DNA of 64,000 nt from positions 6,004,827 to 6,068,826 of the forward strand of contig NC_084590.1 in the NCBI RefSeq assembly GCF_033807715.1, written 5' to 3'. Positions 9,756 to 23,830 of this stretch are shown here, piece by piece. Positions within the stretch are counted from its first letter, which is position 1, and every line of letters starts with the position of its first letter. Made by a program: the position numbers and the translations under genes. This DNA comes from Cololabis saira (Eukaryota; Chordata; Actinopteri; Beloniformes; Belonidae). The notes below the pieces were generated by a model. That model saw nothing but the letters and a program-made list of their open reading frames with translations. It did not search any database and was not told the origin of the DNA.

Positions 9756-10756
9756 TTCAGATGCTAGAAAATACGAACAATAATCGAAAAGTGTCTGTAA
9801 TGTCAGGTTTAATCAGTGTTTCAGAGAAACCAGTTTTCCGTCTGGACTCCTCTGGACACCACCCAGACAGTTGAATGACAACATGTGACTAAACTTGTGA
9901 TTTTCTAGTTTTTCGTAATTGTAGATGCTCACAAATTGGATATTTCGGAGGTGTCCATTTTTTAGGAGTTGGTGCAGTTGGAAGCCAACTACCTGGTGAT
10001 GATGTCACCTACTCTCGTCCACTTGGCATTATGAGACAATTGGAGCGCATCTCAAGTTCAGCTTGACTACGTCAAAATCTGCGTAGACCTGGCGGTTATC
10101 AGGATGCTATGCTCCTCAAGCTAGCCTATAGCTAGCTAGTGCAAAATGTCCCACTATCTATGTCTCTACATACCTGTCTAGATGGTTTTGTATAAGATTA
10201 AGGGGGAATAGATACTAAATGATTGAATGAATTGAATCATGATCAATAACCTGCTGAACAGTTTCTGTAGTGTAGTGGTTATTCGGTTCATCGCAAATGC
10301 AAAAGGTCTCTGGTCTGAGTCTTACAGGCTGGACCTCTGGATCAGGACTGACGAGTGAACAGAAGATCCACAGTTTTATCTTAGAAAAACTTCATCAATT
10401 AAAGCTTTTTTAGCAGGCCAACGGCAACTGGTGTGTGGAGGAGTCATTTTCATCCTATTGACCTTTGTTCACTTGTAACAGTCATGTATGTCCATTGTAC
10501 CAAATAGCTGGTCTCTCCATCGGGGAATCGAACCCCAGGCACAGATACTGCCCACTATACTAACATTGTCATAATTACAAATTATTTAATCTAACCCTGG
10601 AATGTCATCAGACATGTGATGTCATTGATGATGTCACCAGTCTCACACCGAGTAAAATCCATCTCAGTGACCAGAACAGCAGTGGAGGTGATTCCTTTCT
10701 GCTAGCCTTCAACCTGGACTCTACACTTCAAACAAACTTCATAAATGTGACTTCAG

Positions 10757-10829
10757 CGCCCAACGTGGGGCTCGAACCCACGACCCTGAGATTAAGAGTC
10801 TCATGCTCTACCGACTGAGCTAGCCGGGC
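10757..10829 (-). tRNA. tRNA-Lys (CTT)
   Basis: T-loop class TTCGAGC, standard acceptor, 1074 bp from the previous gene. Confidence 0.95.
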
Positions 10830-11827
10830 TTCAGATGCTAGAAAATACGAACAATAATCGAAAATTGTCTGTAATGTCAGGTTTAATCAGTGTTTCAGAG
10901 AAACCAGTTTTCCGTCTGGACTCCTCTGGACACCACCCAGACAGTTGAATGACAACATGTGACTAAACTTGTGATTTTCTAGTTTTTCGTAATTGTAGAT
11001 GCTCACAAATTGGTGTCCATTTTTTAGGAGTTGGTGCAGTTGGAAGCCAACTACCTGGTGATGATGTCACCTACTCTCGTCCACTTGGCATTATGAGACA
11101 ATTGGAGCGCATCTCAAGTTCAGCTTGACTACGTCAAAATCTGTGTAGACCTGGCGGTTATCAGGATGCTATGCTCCTCAAGCTAGCCTATAGCTAGCTA
11201 GTGCAAAATGTCTCACTATCTATGTCTCTACATACCTGTCTAGATGGTTTTGTATAAGATTAAGGGGGAATAGAAACTAAATTATTGAATGAATTGAATC
11301 ATGATCAATAACCTGCTGCACAGTTTCTGTAGTGTAGTGGTTATTCGGTTCATCGCAAATGCAAAGGTCGCAAAAGGTCTCTGGTCTGAGTCTTACAGGC
11401 TGGACCTCTGGATCAGGACTGACGAGTAAACAGAAGATCCACAGTTTTATCTTAGAAAAACTTCATCAATTAAAGCTTTTTTAGCAGGCCAACGGCAACT
11501 GGTGTGTGGAGGAGTCATTTTCATCCTATTGACCTTTGTTCACTTGTAACAGTCATGTATGTCCATTGTACCAAATAGCTGGTCTCTCCATCGGGGAATC
11601 GAACCCCAGGCACAGATACTGCCCACTATACTAACATTGTCATAATTACAAATTATTTAATCTAACCCTGGAATGTCATCAGACATGTGATGTCATTGAT
11701 GATGTCACCAGTCTCACACCGAGTAAAATCCATCTCAGTGACCAGAACAGCAGTGGAGGTGATTCCTTTCTGCTAGCCTTCAACCTGGACTCTACACTTC
11801 AAACAAACTTCATAAATGTGACTTCAG

Positions 11828-11900
11828 CGCCCAACGTGGGGCTCGAACCCACGACCCTGAGATTAAGAGTCTCATGCTCTACCGACTGAGCTAGCCGGGC
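11828..11900 (-). tRNA. tRNA-Lys (CTT)
   Basis: T-loop class TTCGAGC, standard acceptor. The 1071-bp spacing marks a hybrid of two spacer types. Confidence 0.95.
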
Positions 11901-12882
11901 TTCAGATGCTAGAAAATACGAACAATAATCGAAAATTGTCTGTAATGTCAGGTTTAATCAGTGTTTCAGAGAAACCAGTTTTCCGTCTGGACTCCTCTGG
12001 ACACCACCCAGACAGTTGAATGACAACATGTGACTAAACTTGTGATTTTCTAGTTTTTCGTAATTGTAGATGCTCACAAATTGGTGTCCATTTTTTAGGA
12101 GTTGGTGCAGTTGGAAGCCAACTACCTGGTGATGATGTCACCTACTCTCGTCCACTTGGCATTATGAGACAATTGGAGCGCATCTCAAGTTCAGCTTGAC
12201 TACGTCAAAATCTGTGTAGACCTGGCGGTTATCAGGATGCTATGCTCCTCAAGCTAGCCTATAGCTAGCTAGTGCAAAATGTCTCACTATCTATGTCTCT
12301 ACATACCTGTCTAGATGGTTTTGTATAAGATTAAGGGGGAATAGAAACTAAATTATTGAATGAATTGAATCATGATCAATAACCTGCTGCACAGTTTCTG
12401 TAGTGTAGTGGTTATTCGGTTCATCGCAAATGCAAAGGTCGCAAAAGGTCTCTGGTCTGAGTCTAACAGGCTGGACCTCTGGATCAGGACTGACGAGTGA
12501 ACAGAACATCCACAGTTTTATCTTAGAAAAACTTCATCAATTAAAGCTTTTCTGGCAGGCCAACGGCAACTGGTGTGTGGAGGAGTCATTTTCGTCCTAT
12601 TGACCTTTGTTCACTTGTATCAGTCATGTATGTCCATTGTACCAAATAGCTGGTCTCTCCATCGGGGAATCGAACCCCAGGCACAGATACTGCCCCACTA
12701 TACTAACATTGTCATAATTACGAATTATTTAATCTAAGAATGTGATGTCATTGATGATGTCACCAGTCTCACACCGAGTAAAATCCATCTCAGTGACCAG
12801 AACAGCAGTGGAGGTGATTCCTTTCTGCTAGCCTTCAACCTGGACTCTACACTTCAAACAAACTTCATAAATGTGACTTCAG

Positions 12883-12955
12883 CACCCAACGTGGGGTTCG
12901 AACCCACGACCCTGAGATTAAGAGTCTCATGCTCTACCGACTGAGCTAGCCGGGC
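12883..12955 (-). tRNA. tRNA-Lys (CTT), G1-U72 variant
   Basis: T-loop class TTCGAAC. The 3' end reads GTTGGGTG, so the first acceptor pair becomes a G-U wobble. The same pairing change recurs in six other units. Confidence 0.9.
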
Positions 12956-13318
12956 TTCAGATGCTAGAAAATACGAACAATAATCGAAAATTGTCTCTAA
13001 TGTCAGGTTTAATCATTGTTTCAGAGAAACCAGTTTTCCGTCTGGACTCCTCTGGACACCACCCAGACAGTTGAATGACAACATGTGACTAAACTTGTGA
13101 TTTTCTAGTTTTTCGAAATTGTAGATGCTCACAAATTGGCTATTTCGGAGGTGTCCATTTTTTAGGAGTTGGTGCAGTTGGAAGCCAACTACCTGGTGAT
13201 GATGTCACCTACTCTCGTCCACATGGCATTATGAGACAATTGGAGCGCATCTCAAGTTCAGCTTGACTACGTCAAAATCTGTGTAGAACTGGCGGTTATC
13301 AGGATGCTATGCTCCTCA

Positions 13319-13336
13319 AGCTAGCTATAGCTAGCT
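13319..13336. repeat. 18-bp perfect palindrome in the spacer
   Basis: AGCTAGCTATAGCTAGCT is a perfect palindrome in units with the shorter form of this spacer (also near 15475, 28970, 32186, 34339, 42850 and 44990). Other units carry an extra CC that breaks the symmetry. No function is known. Confidence 0.7.
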
Positions 13337-13964
13337 AGTGCAAAATGTCCCACTATCTATGTCTCTACATACCTGTGTAGATGGTTTTGTATAAGATTAA
13401 GGGGGAATAGAAACTAAATTATTGAATGAATTGAATCATGATCAATAACCTGCTGCACAGTTTCTGTAGTGTAGTGGTTATTCGGTTCATCGCAAATGCA
13501 AAGGTCGCAAAAAGTCTCTGGTCTGAGTCTAACAGGCTGGACCTCTGGATCAGGACCGACGAGTGAATAGAACATCCACAGTTTTATCTTAGAAAAACTT
13601 CATCAATTAAAGCTTTTTTAGCAGGCCAACAGCAACTGGTGTGTGGAGGAGTCATTTTCATCCTATTGACCTTTGTTCACTTGTATCAGTCATGTATGTC
13701 CATTGTACCAAATAGCTGGTCTCTCCATCGGGGAATCGAACCCCAGGCCCAGATACTGCCCACTATACTAACATTGTCATAATTACAAATTATTTAATCT
13801 AACCCTGGAATGTCATCAGACATGTGATGTCATTGATGATGTCACCAGTCTCACACCGAGTAAAATCCATCTCAGTGACCAGAACAGCAGTGGAGGTGAT
13901 TCCTTTCTGCTAGCCTTCAACCTGGACTCTACACTTCAAACAAACTTCATAAATGTGACTTCAG

Positions 13965-14037
13965 CGCCCAACGTGGGGCTCGAACCCACGACCCTGAGAT
14001 TAAGAGTCTCATGCTCTACCGACTGAGCTAGCCGGGC
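13965..14037 (-). tRNA. tRNA-Lys (CTT)
   Basis: T-loop class TTCGAGC, standard acceptor, 1082 bp from the previous gene. Confidence 0.95.
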
Positions 14038-15047
14038 TTCAGATGCTAGAAAATACGAACAATAATCGAAAATTGTCTGTAATGTCAGGTTTAATCAGTG
14101 TTTCAGAGAAACCAGTTTTCCGTCTGGACTCCTCTGGACACCACCCAGACAGTTGAATGACAACATGTGACTAAACTTGTGATTTTCTAGTTTTTCGAAA
14201 TTGTAGATGCTCACAAATTGGCTATTTCGGAGGTGTCCATTTTTTAGGAGTACGTGCAGTTGGAAGCCAACTACCTGGTGATGATGTCACCTACTCTCGT
14301 CCACTTGGCATTATGAGACAATTGGAGCGCATCTCAAGTTCAGCTTGACTACGTCAAAATCTGTGTAGACCTGGCGGTTATCAGGATGCTATGCTCCTCA
14401 AGCTAGCCTATAGCTAGCTAGTGCAAAATGTCCCACTATCTATGTCTCTACATACCTGTCTAGATGGTTTTGTATAAGATTAAGGGGGAATAGATACTAA
14501 ATGATTGAATGAATTGAATCATGATCAATAACCTGCTGCACAGTTTCTGTAGTGTAGTGGTTATTCGGTTCATCGCAAATGCAAAGGTCGCAAAAAGTCT
14601 CTGGTCTGAGTCTAACAGGCTGGACCTCTGGATCAGGACCGACGAGTGAATAGAACATCCGCAGTTTTATCTTAGAAAAACTTCATCAATTAAAGCTTTT
14701 TTAGCAGGCCAACAGCAACTGGTGTGTGGAGGAGTCATTTTCATCCTATTGACCTTTGTTCACTTGTATCAGTCATGTATGTCCATTGTACCAAATAGCT
14801 GGTCTCTCCATCGGGGAATCGAACCCCAGGCCCAGATACTGCCCACTATACTAACATTGTCATAATTACAAATTATTTAATCTAACCCTGGAATGTCATC
14901 AGACATGTGATGTCATTGATGATGTCACCAGTCTCACACCGAGTAAAATCCATCTCAGTGACCAGAACAGCAGTGGAGGTGATTCCTTTCTGCTAGCCTT
15001 CAACCTGGACTCTACACTTCAAACAAACTTCATAAATGTGACTTCAG

Positions 15048-15120
15048 TGCCCAACGTGGGGCTTGAACCCACGACCCTGAGATTAAGAGTCTCATGCTCT
15101 ACCGACTGAGCTAGCCGGGC
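15048..15120 (-). tRNA. tRNA-Lys (CTT), A73 variant
   Basis: T-loop class TTCAAGC. The discriminator base is A rather than G (3' end GTTGGGCA), the only such copy here. This could affect charging or 3' processing. Confidence 0.9.
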
Positions 15121-16319
15121 TTCAGATGCTAGAAAATACGAACAATAATCGAAAAGTGTCTGTAATGTCAGGTTTAATCAGTGTTTCAGAGAAACCAGTT
15201 TTCCGTCTGGACTCCTCTGGACACCACCCAGACAGTTGAATGACAACATGTGACTAAACTTGTGATTTTCTAGTTTTTCGTAATTGTAGATGCTCACAAA
15301 TTGGTGTCCATTTTTTAGGAGTTGGTGCAGTTGGAAGCCAACTACCTGGTGATGATGTCACCTACTCTCATCCACTTGGCATTATGAGACAATTGGAGCG
15401 CATCTCAAGTTCAGCTTGACTACGTCAAAATCTGTGTAGACCTGGCGGTTATCAGGATGCTATGCTCCTCAAGCTAGCTATAGCTAGCTAGTGCAAAATG
15501 TCCCACTATCTATGTCTCTACATACCTGTCTAGATGGTTTTTTTTATATAAGATTAAGGGGGAATAGAAACTAAATTATTGAATGAATTGAATCATGATC
15601 AATAACCTGCTGCACAGTTTCTGTAGTGTAGTGGTTATTCGGTTCATCGCAAATGCAAAAGGTCTCTGGTCTGAGTCTTACAGGCTGGACCTCTGGATCA
15701 GGACTGACGAGTAAACAGAAGATCCACAGTTTTATCTTAGAAAAACTTCATCAATTAAAGCTTTTTTAGCAGGCCAACGGCAACTGGTGTGTGGAGGAGT
15801 CATTTTCATCCTATTGACCTTTGTTCACTTGTAACAGTCATGTATGTCCATTGTACCAAATAGCTGGTCTCTCCATCGGGGAATCGAACCCCAGGCACAG
15901 ATACTGCCCACTATACTAACATTGCAATAATTACAAATTATTTACAGTTTTTTACGATTGAATAAACACTAAAATCTAAAGTTTTGCCCAATTATGAAAA
16001 CCTTACACTCAAGGAGCAAAACTCGGCCCCAGATTTGCACCACTGTAAGCACAATGAGTCCATTCACACTTTGTGCAAAACAATACACACGGTGATTTGA
16101 AACACTAACACAAACGTCTATGCATTAGACACAGAAGTATATCAAGATGTCACTTCCTTGCACTTCTAAAGCACTGACTGTCAAATTACCACACCTATGA
16201 GCCAGTTGATTGAACACTGCCATCAGGTATGCAAACACAAGATTGCTTAATTGTAGACACACCAATCAGGTTTAAGCACTATAAAAATGCAGCAGATGAT
16301 TTCACCAAACTTAACCAAA

Positions 16320-17179
16320 ATGGAAGGAAGAGGAAGAGGAAGAGTGAGGATGAGAGGGGGAATCGGAGAAGGAGGAGAAGGAGGCAGAGGCCGTGCCAGA
16401 GGCCGTGCCAGAGGTAGAGGCCGAGGTAGAGGAAGAGGAAGAGGAAGACTTCAAGCAGGAAGAGGTGAAGCTGAAAGGAGAAGAAGTCCAACTTTAAGCA
16501 ATGAAATTCGCGCAACTCTTGTGGACCATGTTGTGAACCATGGATTGACGCTGAGGGAGGCTGGACTGAGAGTCCAGCCAAATCTCAGAAGATTCACCGT
16601 GGCATCTGTCATAAGGGCATTCAGACTGGAAAACAGGTAAAAAAAATTACCTGTTTACAGCTTCTTACTGCATGCACCCCATATCAGCACTTTTGCGCGG
16701 CAATCACCCAGAATGGGGTCCTCCACCGCCATGCCAACATGGGTCCGTATAAAACACCTCACATCCTTACATTTTTGGACAGAGTATACAAACTCACAAT
16801 CATAAATAACATGCAGATCCAATACATTGTCACCTGGGACAATGTTTCATTCCACCGCTCTGCAGTGGTTCAGAAGTGGTTTACGCAGCACCCACATTAC
16901 ACAGTCCTTTTCCTGCCACCATATTCTCCATTTCTTAACCCAATTGAAGAATTTTTCTCTGCATGGCGGTGGAAGGTTTACGATCTGCACCCCCTGGCTC
17001 GGGTAGCCCTCATTCAGGCCATGGAGGAGGCCTGTGACCAGATTGAGGCCACAGCCATACAGGGGTGGATACGGCATGCACGGCGATTCTTTCCCCGCTG
17101 TCTTGCGAATGAGGATATCGCCTGTGATGTGGATGAAATTCTCTGGCCAGATCCAGCTAGGAGAAGAGACCAACAGTAG
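16320..17179 (+). pseudogene. Transposase, internally deleted, copy 2
   Basis: Same architecture and same internal deletion as the copy-1 transposase. Here the C-terminal catalytic frame (16739-17179, 146 residues from its first Met) is open to its natural stop, ending ..RRRDQQ, because position 17084 still reads CGA. The first catalytic Asp is absent, and the N-terminal part ends at GTAAAA (16637). It lies upstream of, and is unaffected by, the large insert. Confidence 0.85.
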
Positions 17180-17380
17180 CAATTTATGTGCCGTGTTTTC
17201 TTTTTTTGGGGGGGGAGGGTTTGTACAGGATAAAATGTTATGTTCATGAAAACTGGGAAATGCTTTTTTTTCTTCACTATTTTGGCTTGAGTATATGGAA
17301 AAAATAAATAACATTAAAGCTGCAAGCAGCGATGAACGGGCCCTCGCACTCACGTCCACCGCCCCCCATAAGCATATCAG

Positions 17381-17825
17381 AAATGACACCACCCACGACT
17401 CTCTATGTCAAACCATTCAAAAGTTATAGCAGAAAAAAGGAACAACCAATCAGAAGAAGGGGCGGGGCTAATTCAGGCAAATGAAGGTCAAGGACTCATT
17501 ACAGACTCTGATGACACCACCCACGACTCTCTATGTCAAACCATTCAAAAGTTATGGCAGAAAATCGGGACAACCAATCAGAAGAAGGGGCGGGGCTAAT
17601 TCAGGACAATTATGGTCAAGGACTCAATACCGAGTCCCATGACACCACCCACGACTCTTTATGTCAAACCATTCAAAGGTTATAGCAGAAAATCGGGACA
17701 ACCAATCAGAAGAAGGGGCGGGGCTAATTAAGGCCAACGAAGCTTGAGGACTCATTAGAGAATCCCATGACACCACCCACGACTTCCTATGTCAAACCAT
17801 TCAAAAGTTATGGCAGATAAAAGTA
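17381..17825. repeat. CCAAT plus GC-box tandem array, block a
   Basis: Modules of about 120-130 bp contain CCAATCAG followed after AAGAA(G) by GGGGCGGGGC, with copies at 17446, 17574 and 17702 and a partial one after them. The pairing is the NF-Y site and Sp1/KLF site layout of many CpG promoters. Equivalent blocks follow in the other composite units. Confidence 0.7.
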
Positions 17826-18867
17826 TTCTAGGGGGCGCTGTTGAGCAGTTAGGCCACGCCCATTAATGGAAACCATGAAATATCAAATTTATCGCCAAGT
17901 CTGGCTTGCATGTAAAATTTGGTGACTTTTGGAGAACTATCAAATATGGACCAATCAGATGAAGGGGGGGTGCGCTTGTTGGCGTCTAGCGTCGCCACGG
18001 TAACACTTTCGAAAGAGAAAAGTAATGCGTGTAGTCGCAGGATGGAGACGCACATTTTGATGTATAACACATCTGGGTTCACGATACGGTTCGGGCTGAA
18101 TTAACTCTCGAAGGAATGGCATATATTGCTCCAAAATTACGCAATTAATTCAGAATGTTCAAAATGGCCGACTTCCTGTTCGGTTTCGGCCATGGCGCCA
18201 AGAGACTTTTCTTTTAGTTGCGACATGATACAGGTGTGTACCGATTTTCGTTCATGTACGTCAAACCGTATTATGGGGCTTGAGGCACAAAGTTTTTTCT
18301 GTCGAAACAATCAGATGAAGGGTGGGCGCGCTTTTTGGCGTCTAGCGCCGCCACGGTAACGCTTTTGAAAGAGAAAAGTAATGCGTGTTGTCGCAGGATG
18401 GAGACGCACATTTTGATGTATAACACACTTGGGGGCACGTTACGGTTCGGGCTGAATTAACTTTCGAAGGAATGGCATAAATTTCGCCAAAATGACACAA
18501 CTAATTCAAAATGGCCGACATCCTGTTCGGTTTCGGGCATGACCCCAAGAGACTTTTGTTTAAGTTGTCCCATGATACAGGTGTGTACTGATTTTCGTGC
18601 ATGTACGTCAAACCGTATCGTGGGGCTTGAGGCACAAAGTTTTCCGGGGGGCGCTGTTGAGCCATTTTGCCACGCCCATTAATGCAAACCTTTAAATATC
18701 AAATTTTTCGCCAGGCCTGACTAGGGTGCAAAATTTGGTGACTTTTTGGGCATGTTAAGGGGGGCAAAAAGGCCTTCACTTTGTCAGGAAAATAATAATA
18801 ATAATTAAAGCTGCAAGCAGCAATGAACGGGCCCTCGCACTCACGGCCACCGCCCCCCATAGGCATA

Positions 18868-19700
18868 TCAGAAATGACACCACCCACGACCTCCTATGTC
18901 AAACCATTGAAAAGTTATAGCAGAAAAAAGGGACAACCAATCAGAATAAGGGGCGGGGCTAATTCAGGCCAATGAAGGTCAAGGGCTCCATAAAGAATCT
19001 GATGACACCACCCACGACTCTCTATGTCAAACCATTCCAAAGTTATAGCAGAAAATCGGGACAACCAATCAGAAGAAGGGGCGGGGCTAATTAAGGCTAA
19101 CGAAGCTTAAGGACTCATTACAGAGTCCCATGGCACCACCCACGACTTCCTATGTCAAACCATTGAAAAGTTATAGCAGAAAAAAGGGACAACCAATCAG
19201 AAGAAGGGGCGGGGCTAATTCAGGCCAATGAAGGTCAAGGGCTCCATAAAGAATCTGATGACACCACCCACGACTCTCTATGTCAAACCATTCCAAAGTT
19301 ATAGCAGAAAATCGGGACAACCAATCAGAAGAAGGGGCGGGGCTAATTAAGGCTAACGAAGCTTAAGGACTCATTACAGAGTCCCATGGCACCACCCACG
19401 ACTTCCTATGTCAAACCATTCAAAAGTTATAGCAGAAAAAAGGGACAACCAATCAGAAGAAGGGGCGGGGCTAATTCAGGCCAATGAAGGTCAAGGGCTC
19501 CATAAAGAATCTGATGACACCACCCACGACTCTCTATGTCAAACCATTCCAAAGTTATAGCAGAAAATCGGGACAACCAATCAGAAGAAGGGGCGGGGCT
19601 AATTAAGGCCAACGAAGCTTGAGGACTCATTACAGAGTCCCATGACACCACCCACGACTCTCTATGTCAAACCATTCAAAAGTTATGGCAGAGAAAAGTA
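18868..19700. repeat. CCAAT plus GC-box tandem array, block b
   Basis: The largest block, with CCAAT at 18937, 19065, 19193, 19321, 19449 and 19577, an exact 128-bp step. Alternating modules differ in the sequence after the GC box, so the array grew as pairs (256 bp). Confidence 0.75.
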
Positions 19701-21209
19701 TTCTAGGGGGCGCTGTTGAGCCGTTAGGCCACGCCCATTAATGCAAGCCATGAAATATCAAATTTATCACCAGGCCTGGCTTGCATGCAAAATTTGGTGA
19801 CTTTTGGAGAACTATCAAATATGGACCAATCAGATGAAGGGGGGGCGCGCCTTTTGGCGTCTAGCGTCGCCACGGTAACACTTTTGAAAGAGAAAAGTAA
19901 TGCGCGTAGTCGCAGGATGGAGACGCACATTTTGATGTATAACACACTTGGGGAAACGTTACGGTTCGGGCTGAATTAACTGCCGAAGGAATGGCATAAA
20001 TTTCGCCAAAATGACACGATTAATTCAAAATGGCCGACATCCTGTTCGGTTTCGGGCATGACCCCAAGAGACTTTTGTTTAAGTTGCGCCATGATACAGG
20101 TGTGTACCGATTTCCGTGCATGTACGTCTAACAGTATTGTGGGGCTTGAGGCACAAAGTTTTCAAGGGGGCGCTGTTGAGCCATTTTGCCACGCCCATTA
20201 ATGCAAACCATTAAATACCAAATTTTTCGCCAGGCCTGGCTTGGGTGCAAGATTTGGTGCCTTTTGGGGAACTATCAAATATGGACCAATCACATGAAGG
20301 GGGGGTGCGCTTGTTGGCGTCTAGCGTCGCCACGGTAACACTTTGGAAAGAGAAAAGTAATGCGTGTAGTCGCAGGATGTAGACGCACATTTTGATGTAT
20401 AACACATCTGGGTTCACGATACGGTTCGGGCTGAATTAATTCTCGAAGGAATGGCATATATTGCTCCAAAATTACGCGATTAATGCAGAATGTTCAAAAT
20501 GGCCGACTTCCTGTTTGGTTTCGGCCATGGCGCCAAGAGACTTTTCTTTTAGTTGCGACATGATACAGGTGTGTACCGATTTTCGTTCATGTACGTCAAA
20601 GCGTATTATGGGGCTTGAGGCGCAAAGTTTTTTCTGTCTGAACCAAATAGATTGAGGGTGGGCACGCTTTTTGGCGTCTAGCGTCGCCACGGTAACGCTT
20701 TCGAAAGAGAAAAGTAATGCGTGGGGTCGGAGGATGGAGTCGCACATTTTGATGAATAACACACTTGGGGGAACGTTACGGTTCGGGCTGAATTAACTGC
20801 CGAAGGAAGGCATAAATTTCGCCAAAATGACACGATTAATTCAAAATGGCCGACTTCCTGTTCGGTTTCTCGACATGACGCCAAGAGACTTTTCTTTAAG
20901 TTGCGCCATGATACAGGTGTGTACCGATTTTCGTGCATGTACGTCAAACCGTATCGTGGGGCTTGAGGCACAAAGTTTTCAAGGGGGCGCTGTTGAGCCA
21001 TTTTGCCACGCCCATTAATGCAAACTATTAAATATCAAATTTTTCGCCAGGCCTGACTTGCATGCAAAATTTGGTGACTTTTTGGGCACGTTTAGGGGGG
21101 CAAAAAGGCCTTCCTTTTGTCAGGAAAATAATAATAATAATTAAAGCTGCAAGCAGCGATGAACGGGCCCTCGCACTCACGGCCACCGCCCCCCGTAAGC
21201 ATATCAGAA

Positions 21210-21780
21210 ATGACACCACCCACGACTTTCTATGTTAAACCATTCAAAAGTTATAGCAGAAAAAAGGTACACGCCAATCAGAAGAAGGGGCGGGGCTAAT
21301 TCAGGCCAATGAAAGTCAAGGACTCCATACAGAATCTGATGACACCACCCACGACTCTCTATGTTAAACCATTCCAAAGTTATAGTAGAAAATCGGGACA
21401 ACCAATCAGAAGAATGGGCGGGGCTAATTCAGGCCAAAGAAGGTCAAGGACTCAATACAGCGTCCAATGACACCACCCACGACTCTCTATGTCAAACCAT
21501 TCAAAAGTTATAGTAGAAAATCGGGAAAACCAATCAGAAGAAGGGGCGGGGCCAATTCAGGCCAATGAAGCTCAAGGACTCAATATCGATTCAGGTGACA
21601 TCACCCACGACTCTCTATGTCAAAACATTCAAAATGTATGGCAGGAAATATGGACAACCAATCAGAAGAAGGGGCGGAGCTAATTTTCACCAATTATGGT
21701 CAAGGACTCAATATCGAGTCCCATGACACCACCCACAACTCTCTATGTCAAACCATTCAAAAGTTATGGCACAGAAAAGT
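21210..21780. repeat. CCAAT plus GC-box tandem array, block c
   Basis: CCAAT at 21274, 21402, 21530 and 21658, again with a 128-bp step. The copy at 21402 has a changed GC box (ATGGGCGGGGC) and the one at 21658 reads GGGGCGGAGC. Confidence 0.72.
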
Positions 21781-22824
21781 ATTCTAGGGGGCGCTGTTGA
21801 GCCGTTAGGCCACGCCCATTAATGCAAACCATGAAATATCAAATGTATCGCCAAGTCTGGCTTGCATGCAAAATTTGGTGACTATCAAACATGGACCAAT
21901 CAGATGAAGGGAGGGTGCGTTTGTTGGCGTCTAGCGTCGCCACGGTAACACTTTTGAAAGAGAAAAGTAATGCGTGTAGTCGCAGGATGGAGACGCACAT
22001 TTTGATGTATAACACATCTGGGTTCACGATACGGTTCGGGCCGTATTAATTCTCGAAGGAATGGCATATATTGCTCCAAAATGACGCGATTAATTCAGAA
22101 TGTTCAAAATGGCCGACTTCCTGTTCGGTTTCGGCCAAGGCGCCAAGAGACTTTTCTTTAAGTAGCGACATGATACAGGTGTGTACCTATTTTCGTCCAT
22201 GTACGTCAAACCGTATTATGGGGCTTGAGGCGCAAAGTTTTTTCTGTCTGAACCAATCAGATGAAGGGTGGGCGCACTTTTTGGCGTCTAGCGTCGCCAA
22301 GGTAGCGCTTTTGAAAGAGAAAAGTAATGCGTGGTGTCGGAGGATGGAGACGCACATTTTGATGTATAACACACCTGGGTGCTCGTTACGGTTCGGGCCG
22401 TATTAACTGCCGAAGGAATGGCATAAATTTCGCCAAAATGACACGACTAATTCAAAATGGCCGACATCCTGTTCGGTTTCGGGCATGACGCCAAGAGACT
22501 TTTCTTTAAGTTGTGTCATGATACAGGCGTGTACCGATTTTCATGCATGTACGTCAAACCGTATCGTGGGGCTTGAGGCACAAAGTTTTCAAGGGGGCGC
22601 TGTTGAGCCATTTTGCCACGCCCATTAATGCAAACCATTAAATATCAAATTTTTCGCCAGGCCTGGCTTGGGTGCAAAATTTGGTGACTTTTTGGGCACG
22701 TTTAGGGGGGCAAAAAGGCCCTCCTTTCGTCAGAAAAATAATAAGAATAATAATAATAATTAAAGCTGCAAGCAGCGATGAACGGGCCCTCGCACTCACG
22801 GCCACCGCCCCCCATAAGTATCAG

Positions 22825-23135
22825 AAATGACACCACCCACGACTTCCTATGTCAAACCATTGAAAAGTTATAGCAGAAAAAAGGGACAACCAATCAGAAG
22901 AAGGGGCGGGGCTAATTCAGGCCAATGAAGGTCAAGGACTCCATACAGAGTCTGATGACACCACCCACGACTCTCCATGTCAAACCATTCAAAAGTTATA
23001 GCTGGAAATAGGGACAACCAATCAAAAGAAGGGGCGGGGCTAATTTTCACCAATTATGGTCAAGGACTCAATACCGAGTCCCATGACACCACCCATGACT
23101 CTTTATGTCAAACCATTCAAAAGTTATGGCAGAGA
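22825..23135. repeat. CCAAT plus GC-box tandem array, block d
   Basis: Two modules at 22890 and 23018, spaced 128 bp. The second reads CCAATCAAAAG, a change just after the CCAAT core. Confidence 0.7.
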
Positions 23136-23753
23136 AAAGTTTTCCGGGGGGTGCTGTTGAGCCATTTTGCCACGCCCATTAATGCAAACCATGAAATATC
23201 AAATTTATCACCAGGCCTGGCTTGCATGCAAAATTTGGTGACTTTTGGAGAACTATCAAATATGGACCAATCAGATTAAGGGGGCACGCTTTTTGGCGTC
23301 TAGCATCGCCACGGTAACACTTTTGAAAGAGAAAAGTAATGCGCGTAGTCGCAAGATGGAGACGCACATTTTGAGGTATAAGTCACCTGGATGCACGTTA
23401 CGGTTCGGGCCGTATTAATTGCCGAAGGAATGGCATTAATTGCGCCAAAATTACACAATTAATTCAAAATGGCCGACTTCCTGTTCAATTTCGGCCATGG
23501 CGCCAAGAGACTTTTCTTTAAGTTGCGACATGATACAGGTGTGTACCGATTTTCGTTCATGTACGTCAAACCGTATTATGGGGCTTGAGGCTCAAAGTTT
23601 TTTCCCTCTGAACCAATCAGATGAAGGGTGGGCGCACTTTTTGGTGTCTAGCGTTGCCGCGGTAACGCTTTTAAATGAGAAAAGTAATGTGCGTCGTTGC
23701 AGGACAGGGACGCACATATTGATGTAAAAAAAAAAAAAATTGCTGACAAAAAA

Positions 23754-23830
23754 GTCTGGATACTGCGGGAATCGAACTCTGATCTCTGACTCCAAAGACG
23801 GGAACACTCTGGCTGAGCTAAGACTCAGCT
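23754..23830 (-). pseudogene. tRNA-like head of a possible SINE
   Basis: The minus strand shows an A-box-like TAGCTCAGCCAGAG and a B-box-like AGTTCGATTCC, then CAGACTTTTTT and a second T-run of 13, which are good Pol III terminators. The anticodon arm cannot be assigned and the T-stem is poor. It lies inside the fourth composite unit. It is a tRNA-derived SINE head or decayed tRNA gene. Confidence 0.45.

Larger units (their letters stand above)
6022..15944. repeat. tRNA array, block 3 (about nine units)
   Basis: Nine full-length tRNA-Lys genes plus a 15-nt remnant lie here. Within the 7554-15048 run the genes are spaced 1055, 1074, 1074, 1071, 1055, 1082 and 1083 bp apart. The block includes a local inversion (6992-7514). 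It ends at the TA target of transposon copy 2, after a unit with an unusual T-rich stretch at 15538-15547 that reappears near 48281. Confidence 0.92.
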
